A DNA stretch of 64,000 nucleotides from the NCBI GenBank assembly GCA_033026295.1, contig CM065170.1, positions 21,028,040 to 21,092,039 on the forward strand, given 5' to 3'. Position numbers and translations under genes: made by a program. Within the stretch, counting starts at the first letter, position 1. Each line of letters opens with the position of its first letter. Shown piece by piece: positions 1 to 13,000 of the stretch. The notes under the pieces are model-generated. The model searched no databases. It saw only the letters and a list, made by a program, of their open reading frames with translations, and was not told the DNA's origin. Source of the stretch: Channa striata (lineage: Eukaryota > Chordata > Actinopteri > Anabantiformes > Channidae).

Positions 1-48
1 ATGTATGAGAATGTGTTTTTAGTGCTGTAACGTGGCTGTGTCCCCCAG

Positions 49-1015
49 ACATGTCCAAGTTGCAGATGGATTTCACACTGTTGAAGGAGCGTCTGGCCCA
101 GCTGGAAGATGGATGGACAAATGGAGGCTTTGAGTGGGTAGACAGTATGCTGGTTCAGGCTCTTCAGGCTGGTGACTGGCTACTCATGGACAATGTGAAC
201 TTTTGCAGGTGAGGAAATGTAAACTTTATATATTTGTGTGTTTTTCACTCATTTCATTAAAAACTGTTAAAGATTCATTGGCAGTTTTGGTTAATGTGAA
301 TTATGATTTCATTTGGACTTGGAAAATGAAAAAAAAAATTATACTAAATTTTTGCTCTTTGTGTATTACTTACTTAGTGCTTCTGTCTTGGATCGCCTTA
401 ATGCTTTGCTGGAACCTTGCGGGTCCCTCACTATCAGTGAACGTGGTGTCATAGATGGCAGGACCCCCCAAATCACCCCACATCCTAACTTCAGGTTGTA
501 GAAAAATCTTAACTCAATGACTTTTTGTTGAATTATTAAATAAGTACACGTTCAGCTGATGTGTGGGGTGTGCAGGCTGTTTCTGACCATGGATCCTGTG
601 CATGGAGAGCTCTCCAGAGCCATGAGGAACAGAGGGGTGGAGGTTTTCATCCCAGGGGAACATGAGGCGGTCTGCTGGGACACACTGGACCTGAAAACCC
701 TTCTTCACACTGCTGGAGTGACTGGGGATTGTGTATGTGACCTGTTGGTTGAAATACACACAAGCATCAAATCTGCTATCTGGGGTAAGTGCTAAACAAA
801 AAATGCAAGTTAATATTATTCAGTCTGTCTGCAGAGTTGGTAAAATCTTTGGTTTCTGTCTTTCAGATTCTCCTACTTCATCAGTGGCCTCAATCCTGCA
901 TGTTGCCTCTTTGCTGTCCTGCCAGCTCCAGAGAGGAGTGGATTTACCCAGCGCCCTGCAGCATGCCTGTAGAGAGGCCTACTCCCTGTGCCAACGCACC
1001 ACTCCCAGCCAGAAG
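49..1015 (+). CDS. mdn1: mdn1 exons 1-4 of window: AAA6 module, second half
   Basis: These exons encode the C-terminal half of the last AAA module of the midasin ring. Visible landmarks are the Walker B stretch DWLLMDNVNF (exon 49-208), the LDRLNALLEP helix and ISERG segment (378-494), the sensor-1 strand FRLFLTMDP split across the 494/576 junction, and the arginine-finger motif SRAMRNRGVE (576-784). Walker B reads D-N rather than D-E. I believe this is a family feature of this module rather than damage, but that is from memory. The Walker A half lies left of the window. The intron from 209 to 377 and the two following introns are short and unremarkable. Confidence 0.92.
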
Positions 1016-4000
1016 GTATCAGTGTTTAAGTACAGGACTTTTCAGAGATTCACTGGAACTCTGCCATTCTCCTGACTTTGTCCTGAGGGGTTTGGAGTAA
1101 GATGCTCCTAATATTTTCTGGACTTTAATGGGTGAATTATATCACATAACTGTTATTGTAGTTAAGTGATAGAATTGTTTTTTGCTTTTGCACAGCTCTG
1201 ATGTACTGTAAACAAATCCCTGTTTTACTGTTTACTGAAATCATTTGATAATATTGAATTTAACTTTTCTTTGCCATATAGTTTGCTTTGAGAAATCCTG
1301 AAGGTAAACTGTCAGACAAATTGCATAAAGTTCATGCTCCTGTCATAAACACAGATGACTCCAAAAATGCCCAAACTAAACACAGCTCAGCTTTATCAGA
1401 TTATTATTATCATTATTGGATTACTGTAAGCAATAGCGCCCCCTGCTGGATTGTTACAAAATTCCAATTACGAAAAAAGTCTTTCTTTGATGTGTGGCCA
1501 ATACTAGACATTCGAGCCACCTGCTGGAGCGTTACACAATTGCGTGAAAACCTTTTTCTTTATGTGTTTTTACTTCTAAAATGTTCAATGCCTGCAGCAA
1601 TTGTTGAAATTATTATTATTATTATTATTACTACTACTTTCAAAGCATTTAAAGCTGAATCCTCAACCACATAACAGCACATAAAGTTAGCAAGAAGCAA
1701 CAATCTTTGGACCTTATTTCTCATTCACTTCCCCACAAGTGACAGAATAATGACCAATTCCATCATTAGACGTATCACTGCCTCTGTACACCAAATGCTT
1801 TTACCTAGAGAGTAGACAAGAGCGGGTGCCAGAAGCTGGGGGCAGCCAGTGTTAAATTAAACTTTTTTTTTACTTGGCCATTTGGACCTGTTCAAGCAGC
1901 AAATCTCATTCTTGATGTAAAAATAAAAATTTTTGTTAAATTTAAAATAATTAAATTTAAAAAAGTAAAATTAAAAATGTAACTTTTGTTAAATTTTGTT
2001 AATTTTTTAGCTAAATGTTCACATAATTGTGTACAAATCATACAAAATGTATGATTTTATTTATTTATTTTTTACTAATATGTTGCATATTGAATATTTG
2101 AATTGTTCTTTTTCCTCTAGCAAGCTCAGCATGTGATTGAGCAGCACTTGGCCATCCTGGACACAGAGGACTGGGGCAGTGGCCTGCTTTGTGCTGGGGT
2201 CTGGCCCGACAGTTTTCCCTCCGCTCTCCTCTCCACAGAGGATTCCTGTTTCTCCACTGTTCTCAGAGATGGACAGGTCCTATTATTTTGCTTGAATACA
2301 CTCAGCCTGCAGGGCAAACGGTAAGGACAGTAAGAACTGCTAAGGGTGTCAGTTATGTGAGACAACCAAAACTCTGTCTTATATTATAACAGTAGATTAT
2401 ACTTGGAAATAGGTCAGACAGAGGTTGATGAGTTGTTTAGTTTTAAAAAAGACAGAACACAGGCAACAATTAAATACACACCACCTGACCGTATAACAGT
2501 AGATTTTAGCCACATCCAACACTACATGTTCCACAAAGTTAAATTAAACATTCTCTAAAACAATTTAAGTAAAACTGCACATAATAGCCTTCCTGAGGAG
2601 GCTTCCTGTTTTGTTGTTTTTTACTGAAAATTTTTTTTTAGTTACTGGTCTGCTTTGGCATAGACTTTTGTAATTATTCAAGTGGCACATTACATTCATC
2701 TCATCGTCTTAATAAGTTGGCAACCAAATTGTTTTTTTAACTGTTTGTTAAACAGGAATTGTCCACTGAGTCTCAGTGACCTGCAGAGGGTGTTGCAGAG
2801 TAGCAGTGTCCATGAAGGTCTTGTGTTCTCTGGAGGCGTGGTGGATCTGGAGGAAGGAGATGTCCTGAGTCTAATCCCAACAGCAGTGAGACTGCTCACA
2901 GAGAGAGCCTCTCATGGAGACTGGATCCTTCGCAGCACTTGGCTCTCACACCTGGGAAAGAGATACAAATATGCTCCTGGTTTGTTTCTTTACACCTTAA
3001 AATACTAAGGATAACACAGTTTGCTGTGACTTTAGACCAGTGCTTCTCAATTATTTTGTGTTACGCCCCCCCCTAGCAAAAAGAAAACAATTGCCCCCCC
3101 GTGACTCTAATCGCGGCGTGGGGGGTTGGAAGTGCTACATATGCTTCGTCATATTTCCTCGTCTTAGCTTTCGGGTGATTTTCTTTTGTCTCATTATCTT
3201 TCTTTTCATCCCTGTTAAAATCTCTTCATGTTGTCTTCAGGTTCGTTTACTCACTTCATGTCGCCTGCTCGGTGCAAAATAAACCCGACACCATAGAGCT
3301 AATACTCCCTGCGCACACTCTGACAATGAGAGTGCCACTGTAAAGTGTAATTACAGCGGATCTGTAATTACACTTTATTCTAGTACGGCAAAAAAAGCAT
3401 GTTCCCCAGGGTCACACACGCCCCCCCTGGCAGCGCGGGGGGGCGCCTTCTGATGAGGCTGTCCACATATATTACAGGTCATATCAAAGCTCCATTAAAC
3501 TACCGAAATTTATTGTTATTTTATTTTTGCCTATTCCAGATTCAGCCCTGGTCCAGGTTGAGGCAGGGAACAGGGCACTGAAGGCTGTGTTTGGCAGCAA
3601 ACTTGCTGCTAAAGGCAAGTCACTTACAGAGTTGCTTCAGCCTCACAGCACAGGTAAACTTTCTCTGACTTTCTCTTACAATCAACAATATGTTTTTGTC
3701 TTAAGCTTTTATAAAAGGTAAGTATTCGCGACATGAATGTAGTGGCTCACAACAGTAGCAAACTTGTGTTGCACTACTATGCTTGTCTATCAGTGCAGAT
3801 CATCATCTCTGCCACTCAGAAATGCTCATCCTAACCCCCAGATTGGAAGCAGAGACAGTCGACTTACTGTAGGTGCTGTGGTTAGTAGAAGCAAATGGTA
3901 ATATATATAGTGTCTGTTCGAGGTACACCATGCCCTCGTGTGGTCTAGCTAAAGACACCTTTATTTACGTTGTAAAGGCTAGCAACGTGTAGTGACATTT

Positions 4001-7000
4001 GGGCAGTTGAGCCCCTATCACCACAGTTGTCACCTCAGTTCGAAAGCCACTGTTCACTAAGCTCAGCTGTGAAGTGGGGCAGCATAGTGGTGGGAACAGA
4101 GGTTATAGACATAACCATTTATTAACTTTCAGGCAATTTACTTGACAAGCCGCTTTTACACCAAGGGACAAGATCCCCAATAGCCACTCTAGTGCATCAA
4201 AGACAGAAATGACCTATTGGAGGTGCTGTTATATCCACACAGTACCAGACAGAAGTTTGTGGAGAAAACCAACTAGCTGCCACACAAAATTCACCCGCAG
4301 ATACCCCTTTAAACAATGCTCCTGAATGTGCCCTCACCACACAGGGCAGGGGGACACTTTGGCTGCCATAGGGCAGGGTGTGGGAAAGTCCCTGTTTGGG
4401 CAGAGCTCTACCCTTAACTGGGTTGACAAAGCAGACAAACAACTGGTCATATAAACGCACAGTTGCAGTGCCAGTCCATGGAAACCCATAATGCATGAAT
4501 AGGGCACAGGTTATGCAGCTTCACCGGTTCCTCAGATAAAAAAAACAGGAGGCAGACAAGAATGAAATTGAGTCAACAAGGTTTGCGTCAGGTGTTGAGG
4601 AACCCAGGACAGCCTGATGAGAAGTGGACTTTTGGAACAAGAGTGAGACATTCATGGACAAGAGATGAGAACAGGGAACTGTTGGAATGCTACTACACAA
4701 GTAACCATAGTGAGCGGAGTTACATGAAGAGGATGTTGGATCTATGGAGTCTTCGAAACCCAACATCTAGTCTAACACCAAACCAACTAGTAGCACAGGG
4801 CTTTAATATCCGCAAGAAACCTGGTATCACAACTAGAGATTGACAAGGTACAACACAAAAGCTACGGCGAGGGGAACCAGGACGACAGGTCAGCAGGGAG
4901 ATAGCTGAGTTCCAAGCCCCAATAATAATAGAGCTTAATTAATTAAGAGCAGCTGACCTAAGATTGAAGATCATGGCTAAGATGCACACCTGGCACCCCG
5001 AGGAAAATTACCAAGAATAAGTGAAGTACCTTCTGAAGGTCTTCTAGAAGATGTGAATGCAGCACTACGAGCAATCCCATTTACGACAATCACTTAAGGT
5101 GCTTGGCTATAAGATCAGCACAAGCCATAAGGTGCAGTATCCTCCATTTAAACGGAGGCTGGAGGCTGACAAATTAACAAATTGACAAGTTACTAGTGGA
5201 TAGAACCCACCCTGAATGGGTAACAGAAGGCCGGACAGTCCTGATCCTGAAGACCCCCAGAAAGGAGCAGTCCCATCCAACTACTGCCCAATAACCTGCC
5301 TTTGTAAAACATGGAAGCTCCTGCCGGGCATCATAGCGGCTAAGATGAGCGGGCACATGGATCAATACATGAGCAGAGCCCACAAAGGAATTGGTAGTAA
5401 CATCAGAGGAACCAGTCTTGTAGTTACCCGAGACTGCAGGACCTGACACAACAACCTGTGCACTGCCTGGATTGACCACAAGAAACCCTATGACTCAATG
5501 CCTCACACATGGATCATGAAATGCTTGGAACTATACAAGATCAACAGGACTCTGCCTTCATTGAGAAATCAATGGGGATACAGGCCGAAAAATTTGGAAT
5601 GGCCAACCTTACTTGTAGTTGTGGACAAACAAGAGAACAATGCTGTAGTGATAAATGTAGCAATCCCAAGTGACAGAAACATCAGGAAGAAGGAGCATGT
5701 GAAGCTTGCGAAATACCAAGGGCTGATAGAAGATTTAGAAAGAATGTGAAAGGTGAAGGAACAAGTGGTACCCTTGGTGATAGGAACACTGGGGGTTCTC
5801 CCCAAACTGGGAGAGTGGCTCCAGCAGATTCCAGGAACAACATCTGTGATCTCTGTCTAGAAGACTGCAGTGCTAGGAAAAGCTAAGATACTGTGCAGGA
5901 CCCTCAAGCTCCCAGGCCTCTGGTAGAGGACCCAAGCTTGAAGGAAGGAACAATACCGCCCAGAGAAGGGGCGAGTGGGGAGTTCTTTTTATATGAGTGA
6001 TGGAAAACGCTGGTTTTTTCTGTGTTTATGTTGGTTTTATTGTCAGTGTGACTTTGAGGAGGTTGATTGTTTGAACGAGGCAGCATTGCTCTGGTAATTA
6101 TCTATACATTAATTCAGCTTTTTGCTGCTACAGCGTCAAATAAACAGTTTTAATCGAACACTCTTCCACCAACAGATGTGTCTGAGCTGTCTTAAAAATA
6201 GGATTATTGCCATTACTTTTGCCTGGGTTTATTTATCACATTTATTTGTCTTTTGCCATTGAAGGATAAAGCAGCCGTAACACCGACTTGCACGTAAAGG
6301 AACGAGCTGGTTTCTGAAGAGGGGTAGGGAATTAGTAAAACCTGACAGATGTCACTGGCACATTTAGGCATGACAAGGTTTCTAAACCACTTGTCCAACA
6401 GTGAATGTACATAACAAAAGGCTGCAAGTTGAAACACGTGTTGACTCAAGTGAAAGAGCAATCACTCTGCTGCGATATACCCCCGGTTCCTGTCAATAAA
6501 CAGGGAAAATATGTGTGGTGATTTCTAAAAATAAGTCAGAGGTGGGTGAGAAATAAGATTACTCTGCCGCTGCCTGTAACACGGATTTACAGTAACCAGA
6601 ATAAAGGCTGAATGAGGGATAGCTTCTTAATTGCGCCTCATTTTTAAATCAACTTCCAAAGTCCGACTGAAATCAGTGTCCACCTCCGAGGTGGAGAAGA
6701 ATCTGATTACTCAGCTACTGTATATAATGCAGATCAAGTGCTTGTAAACCACAGTCAGAAAGGACCACTTTATTACCAAACCTCCCAAGCATCAGATTAG
6801 TTTTTTTTTGTATGAAAAAGATCCCCTTCTATCAGTACTGGACAATGCAGAACAGTGCAGAACGGAATGTTAGATTTTTATCAAACTTCATCAATGTATT
6901 TTATGTTTAATTAATTACCAGGCCTTAATTTAGTTTGAGTGACCATGTTTGTAAACGGTCGGGACTCATATAGCTCTTTTCTACCTGTTGGTACTCAAAG

Positions 7001-10000
7001 CACTTTACATTGCTTCTCATTCACCCAATCACACACACTGTCGGATTGGTGGACAACTGCTCTAGCTTCCTTTGCCACAGGAAGATGTTGTCCCACTTTG
7101 GCAGCGGAAACCTATTGTTCTGCTCATATGTGCCACTTACTGGAGAAGCCCAACCTGTGAAACCCTTTATCACTTATAGTAAAATCACACACATTTAACA
7201 AAAAAATTTTTTAATGCAAATGTGGGTAAAATCAGGGTTTAGTTCTGAACCACTACATCTGTCCCCTTGAATGCACTAGTAGTGAAGCATGTATAATACA
7301 AAAAAACAGGTGGTGAGAATTCCTGACTGCATCTGTTAAAGCTGTTATTAAGTTACTGTCTGTTATGTTGCAGATGAATACAGGATTCTGATGGACATGC
7401 GTTGGAACAAACAGTATCTGGATATTTTGGCCAATAAATGTAACTTTGAAGATGAGGAAAGATACTTGGAATTTTTGGAGGCACTGAATGCAGTTGCCAA
7501 CAGGTAACATATTCATCTGGAATCTCTGGTCATTATTATGTACAGGATTCTAACTCTGGCATTTAGCTTTCTGTATGCCACTCCAGAATAAAGAGGGAAG
7601 CTGGACAAATAACAATAGAGTAAAACAAGTCAGAGTAATGCGTAATAACATAATTTAAGTACAAAACTACAATACCGTGTTCAGAATTGAAACGATTGTG
7701 ATGCAAGTGGCAGTTGTAAAATTTCTGAACCTAAAAATGTGAAGCATTGAAAATCTGTGCCACCAGAATTAAAATTCTCACACAACTAAATAGTTCTGAT
7801 ATTCAATCTAGTTAAGTGTTATGGGAAATTTGTGAACTATAAGACAAAACAGATTGTTTGTTTGGGGTTTAGGTAAAGTACAAGTGTCGCAAAGCTGTAA
7901 AGGGCTAATGATTTGCTTGTGTGTGTGTGTATTAGGATTGCCCTTATGATGGACAGAGAGGAGAGGTCCGTCATCTGCACCTGTGCTGTCAACCTGTCTG
8001 CTCAAAACTGTGCTCTGAGAATAGCCACTGCCTTCAGCAAAGGTTTGCACATGACACTTATTATAAGTGACAGCATTACAGTATTATTAAGTATTATTGC
8101 ACGGTTTCATATGGCTAGCACCCAGCTAAATAGTTGAGTTACCTGTGGCCGGCCAAACCAAATAATGTTTGGTCATTCATTAGTGAATTAATTTTTTTGT
8201 GTTTTTTTTTTCTCCCCACACAGGAACTGTGGATGTTGGTCACCTGCCCCATCCAGTTCTGATGCACCTGCACACCTTCTTTGAGCTATGGCACTCCTTT
8301 ACCCTGCAGGCTGTCCAGAGTGGACAGCCCTACATATCAGACCACCTCATGTTCGAGGTCTGAATTCTTTATAAGATTTGTTTATTCTTTACATCCATAT
8401 ATACACTTTACAGACAATTGTTTTATTAATCACTGTCAATTTTGGTGATTAAAAATATTTGAACATAATTAATAAAATCCTGAATTACATTGTCATGCAA
8501 TATGAAATTTCCATATCTAGGTACTCTTCTTAAAGTAAAGCAGAAGTAATAGTCATAAGTTTGTGTTAGTCACCCTACTATGAAGCTTGATGTTTATTAA
8601 ATCACAAAGGAACAAATCCTCAGTTATTAGATTTCCTGTGGTCTACTCACATATAGTATACTTTCTGTCATGTGTATTTAGATCCTTCAGTTGCTGCAGT
8701 GGCTTGATCGTTTCTGGGATATCTGCAGCACACTGCCAGCTGACTCTCAGTGCATTTCCATCCTTTCTCTGCATTGGCAGTGGGTGCAGAAGCATCTCAT
8801 CCTTCGACTTCCACAGTTACTGCTGGGAGACACTGACACCACGCTTGAGTAAATATTTTTTTAATTATCTAATCTTTTCATTAAAAGTAAATTTGTGTAA
8901 TTTGATGTTGCAAAAGTAACATTGTTAACATGTTGTTTACGTTTGCAATTGAAGATATAATGTGTTAATGTAACAACTTTGTTTTTCAATGTCCATCACT
9001 ATAACTTGTTCCAGAGGACACCAGGAGTTGGAGGCAGTCTCTGCAGCCATCCACACTCTTCTGTCTACCCCTGTATCTGTGACCACAGCACTAAAAGGCA
9101 TACAGAAGACTCTGGGGAAAAATCTGCCATTCAAGGTGGGTAAAGGGTCCATTAGCTGTACTGACCCAATGTCACTTATGTTTCCTGTCTTGTTTATGAT
9201 ATTTTCAGTCTTGTATGATTTACTCACTGTAAAGGAGATAATAGAGCCAGTTTAGTAAAGTTTCTGTGATTCACATCTTTTCTAAGACTATAATATTATA
9301 ATAATTTCATAAACTACATATTCTTCTTTAGTTGGAATCTGTGGCTGAGTGTGTGTCACGGCTGCGAGTCCTGAGTAAACCTTTGGATGTGAGCAGTCTG
9401 AAGCTGGACAGCACCACTGCTCCTTGGAGGCAGGAGCTGTTCCAACTTTATGGTGTTGGGTTGAGGCTAGATATTAAAGAGAGTCTGCTAGAAGCCTGGG
9501 GTCTTGTTCTCTTGGCCAACAACCAGCTAGAGCCACAGAAATCTGGTGAGGTTGCATCACATGACAATAATGTAAAATGGCAATTTTTGGCAGTCTGTTT
9601 TCTTATTTCATTCTTCTAAGTTTTCATTTCTGCAGCAAGAGAACTAATGACTTGTTGAATGAGTCAGTAGCTTAGCTTAAATGAACACCGTTGTCTGTAG
9701 TTTTGGTAGTGTCAATCACCCACCAAGGAATAATGAATGCAAACCAAGTGTTAAAAAATTTTTAACTTCATAGACCAACTAATACACTGTAGCTTATGTG
9801 GTTGAGTTCAACAAAATGACACGAAGCTGATGGGGGAAATTCACATCTACCTTTATAATTGTGCTATGAAAGACACCAAGAAGGAACAAGAAGGACACAA
9901 TCTTTAATTTCAGGTTTAGAGAGATTACAACATTCTAGTTTTTGTCCAAAAAGCCTGTTAATTTTAGTCCCCCGGTTTCTTTGAACTTATCCATAAATTT

Positions 10001-13000
10001 ATTTTTGTGGAAGTGCAGGCCTTGAGCTTAATCTATATCAATGGAGACAAAGCTTTAAGATTTAACGTGTTTCCATTAGGAGTGTTGGAGAGATTGGTCT
10101 CAAGTGTGGAGCAGCAGCAGCGTCAGATGGCCTCTATAGGTCTCTTAGAGGTCTGTTCTATGTCTGAGGGTAAAGAACCAGCAGTTGGGGGGCACCTGGC
10201 CAGTGAAGAGCTTCAGCAGCTCAGCCGCAGGGCCCAGCTCTGGCCTTTGATGGAAGAACTGGCTGTACTAAACCAGCTGCGACTCAGCACTGACCTGCTG
10301 CACCTGACACTATCTCCTAGGTAAAATCCTTTGAAATGAACAATAACATTTATGCCAGGTGATCTTAAATGAGTTTAATTAACTTGTGTTGTTGGTCTGT
10401 AGTGATCAGGAGTCAGAAGACAGCTTACGTCGAGAACTCTCTAGACATCTTCGGTTCTGTCTCCAGTCCACACCGATGAATGTCAGTCAGCTCCAGCCGC
10501 TTTGGTTCTTGCTCAGCAGTGACCGGGTAAGTAGAATTTCCAAAAAGTACCAGATTAAAATTAAAATATTCCACCATTATTCTCCAGTATATTCAAGGAT
10601 GAAGAAGGTGTGATAAACTGAAGAATAGTAAATTGACATATTGTATTACAATGCAGTCACAGAAAATGTACGTAATTGACAACTAATCTGTCCAGCAGGC
10701 CTGTGATTTTCTGTCTATGTCTACTAGGTTGTATCAGATAAGATTAGAAGTGAATTATCTAACTTGACTTAAATAATTCTTTTCATGATTGTTCTCTACT
10801 GTAGCCAGCTGAGGAACTGCAGTTTGTGTGGTTTGACCTCTTGTCAGAGGCCCTGGATGCCTTATGGACCAGCAGTGTGACTTCAAACCCAGACCACTGG
10901 CTGAAATGGGACCCACTAAATCCTAAGACCCAACTAGATCCAAAGCCTTCCCTAGAAGCAAATAAAATGGTACTGGCTTTTAATGTGTCATGTTGATGTC
11001 AGGGCCCTGATTCGCAAATATAATGTGTTTCTGGTTTCATCAATACTTACTAAACTGTGTCCATATGGATTTCAGGGTCCAGCGTTGCTCAGCAAAGCAG
11101 TGTGGTCACACTGCATGATGAGACTGCTCATTGGCAGTGAGACTGGAGATCACTGGGAGCCATCAAGAGACAACCTTCTCTCTCTGTCCCATGTCACGCT
11201 GGGGCAGTGGAAGAAGAGCATCCAGCAGCTGCAGGATGTGTCTGCAGTGCTGTGGGACAATATGGCCATCCCTGCCCTGGCTGAATTCAGGTAGGGAAGA
11301 AGGAACACATTACCAGCTTTCTTCATCCTCTTGGGTGTGTGTTCTTTTCTTCAAAATACAGTCAAATCAAAAATGTGGATTTTGCATTTTTTAGGTTTTA
11401 TCACACCCTTTTCTCCACAGGGGCATAGACTTTAGACTCCAGGGCGTAGTCCTACGTAGACAGCTTCAAAGTATGGCTGACCTGCTGCCTCCTAACCTGC
11501 AAGAGGGCTACATGGAGAGCTGTGAAAACCTTGTGGAGGGTCCTGACCCCGTGGTGGCTGCCCAGGAGATCGAGAAACTCTTTAGAGAATTCCTGTCCCC
11601 AAAGCTGCTCCCTGATAGCCTGGTTGAGGCCTGCATCATCTGCCTGCAACAGTATATCCAAAGCAAGCTCCAAGGCTCCAACACACTGGCTGGCTCTGGA
11701 ATGTTCTGGGTCAACATGGGCCTGCTGCAGTTCAAAATCTGGATGCCACAGACCATTTTTGACCCAGCTGTTAAGAGGGCCTACAAACTCAACTATGCTC
11801 AACAGGAGGTCAGAAACATTTCATTACCCCTTTGTTGACATATAAGTAAAACAGCTAATGGAGCTATAAAGAATGTGTGCATTTTTTCACTACAGAACTT
11901 AATGTAATATAATTTGTAAAATCATGTTCTACAACTTATATAGTATATATTATTTTATAGTTAATAATTAACATATTATAATATGCATTAACCCTTATGC
12001 GTTATCCCCAACCACTACACTGACACTTTCTGGAAAGTTGACAATAAAGTCAATATGTGGAATTCCAAAAATTTTATAAATTATATATGGGCTGGTACAA
12101 AATACTCATTCGTAGCATTCATTTTCTTGTCCCACTATAGATTACACCCCTTGTGTATTCATGCATGGTGTCTAACATGCTGTCCTTTATCATTCAATCA
12201 CCTCAACATGCTCAGGCCACAACCCTGGCTTGTACACTCACTGCCCATGCTTCACAGCGAAGAACCCTAGTCACCACCTGGCCTGGCAGGCCAGCCTTAT
12301 GGTTCAGGACCATGTTCTCCCCAATGTCACCACACAAGAATCCTAAATGTGTGAGGGACAATATTGCATCCACCTGCGGAGGAATCCTTTATTTTGCATT
12401 ACAACAAGTATGCTGTTGATCATTTTCTGGTGACATAGGAAGACTACAAAGCTGATCCTTTGCTGAGGGTGTATAGGCCCACTCTGGCATCCCGTGCCAG
12501 GACCTAGAAAAGGTCTTACAGTGTTTCCTTAACTTATTGAAGAAGTAACAATTTCGTGGTAAGCACAACCATACTCCAGCAAGTCACCTATCCAAGTAGC
12601 AATTTCCTTGGATTTCTAAAGGTTTGGACAAACATTCCATGACTCACATGACACCCTGTAGGAGATTAAATTACCACAATTAAAGACATCTGTCTGTGTG
12701 TGGAGCATATAGCTAAACATGCATTCCCACAGTCAAGTTTATATCAGTTGATGTTCTTCAGGAAGGGGCAAAATGGCTGAACTTGACCAACTTGTCTGAG
12801 GAAGACATCTTGAACATCAATTTGTCCCCAAGGACATTTTCAGCCCCGCTTTGATATCTGTGCAAAAGAGGTGTGAAGTTGGGAAGAAAGCGAATAAGGC
12901 TTTGCAGCTCGACCCTCCATACAAAGCTCCCATTGTGGTTCAGCAGCAAACTGTCACCATGGTGGTTTCCAGGAGTGCTCCCTCTCCTCTTGTATGACTA

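Noticed and set aside
4197..4496. A 99-codon minus-strand frame with a Trp/Cys pattern upstream of the R2-type LINE relic
   Set aside because: It faintly recalls a retroviral envelope surface region, but no diagnostic motif, neighbouring gene or LTR supports that, so I left it unassigned.
10007..10079. An upstream open extension of mdn1 exon 10080-10320 with an acceptor at 10018
   Set aside because: Phase from the exon ending at 9545 does not match it. The acceptor at 10079 restores frame and gives the conserved GVLERLVSS start.
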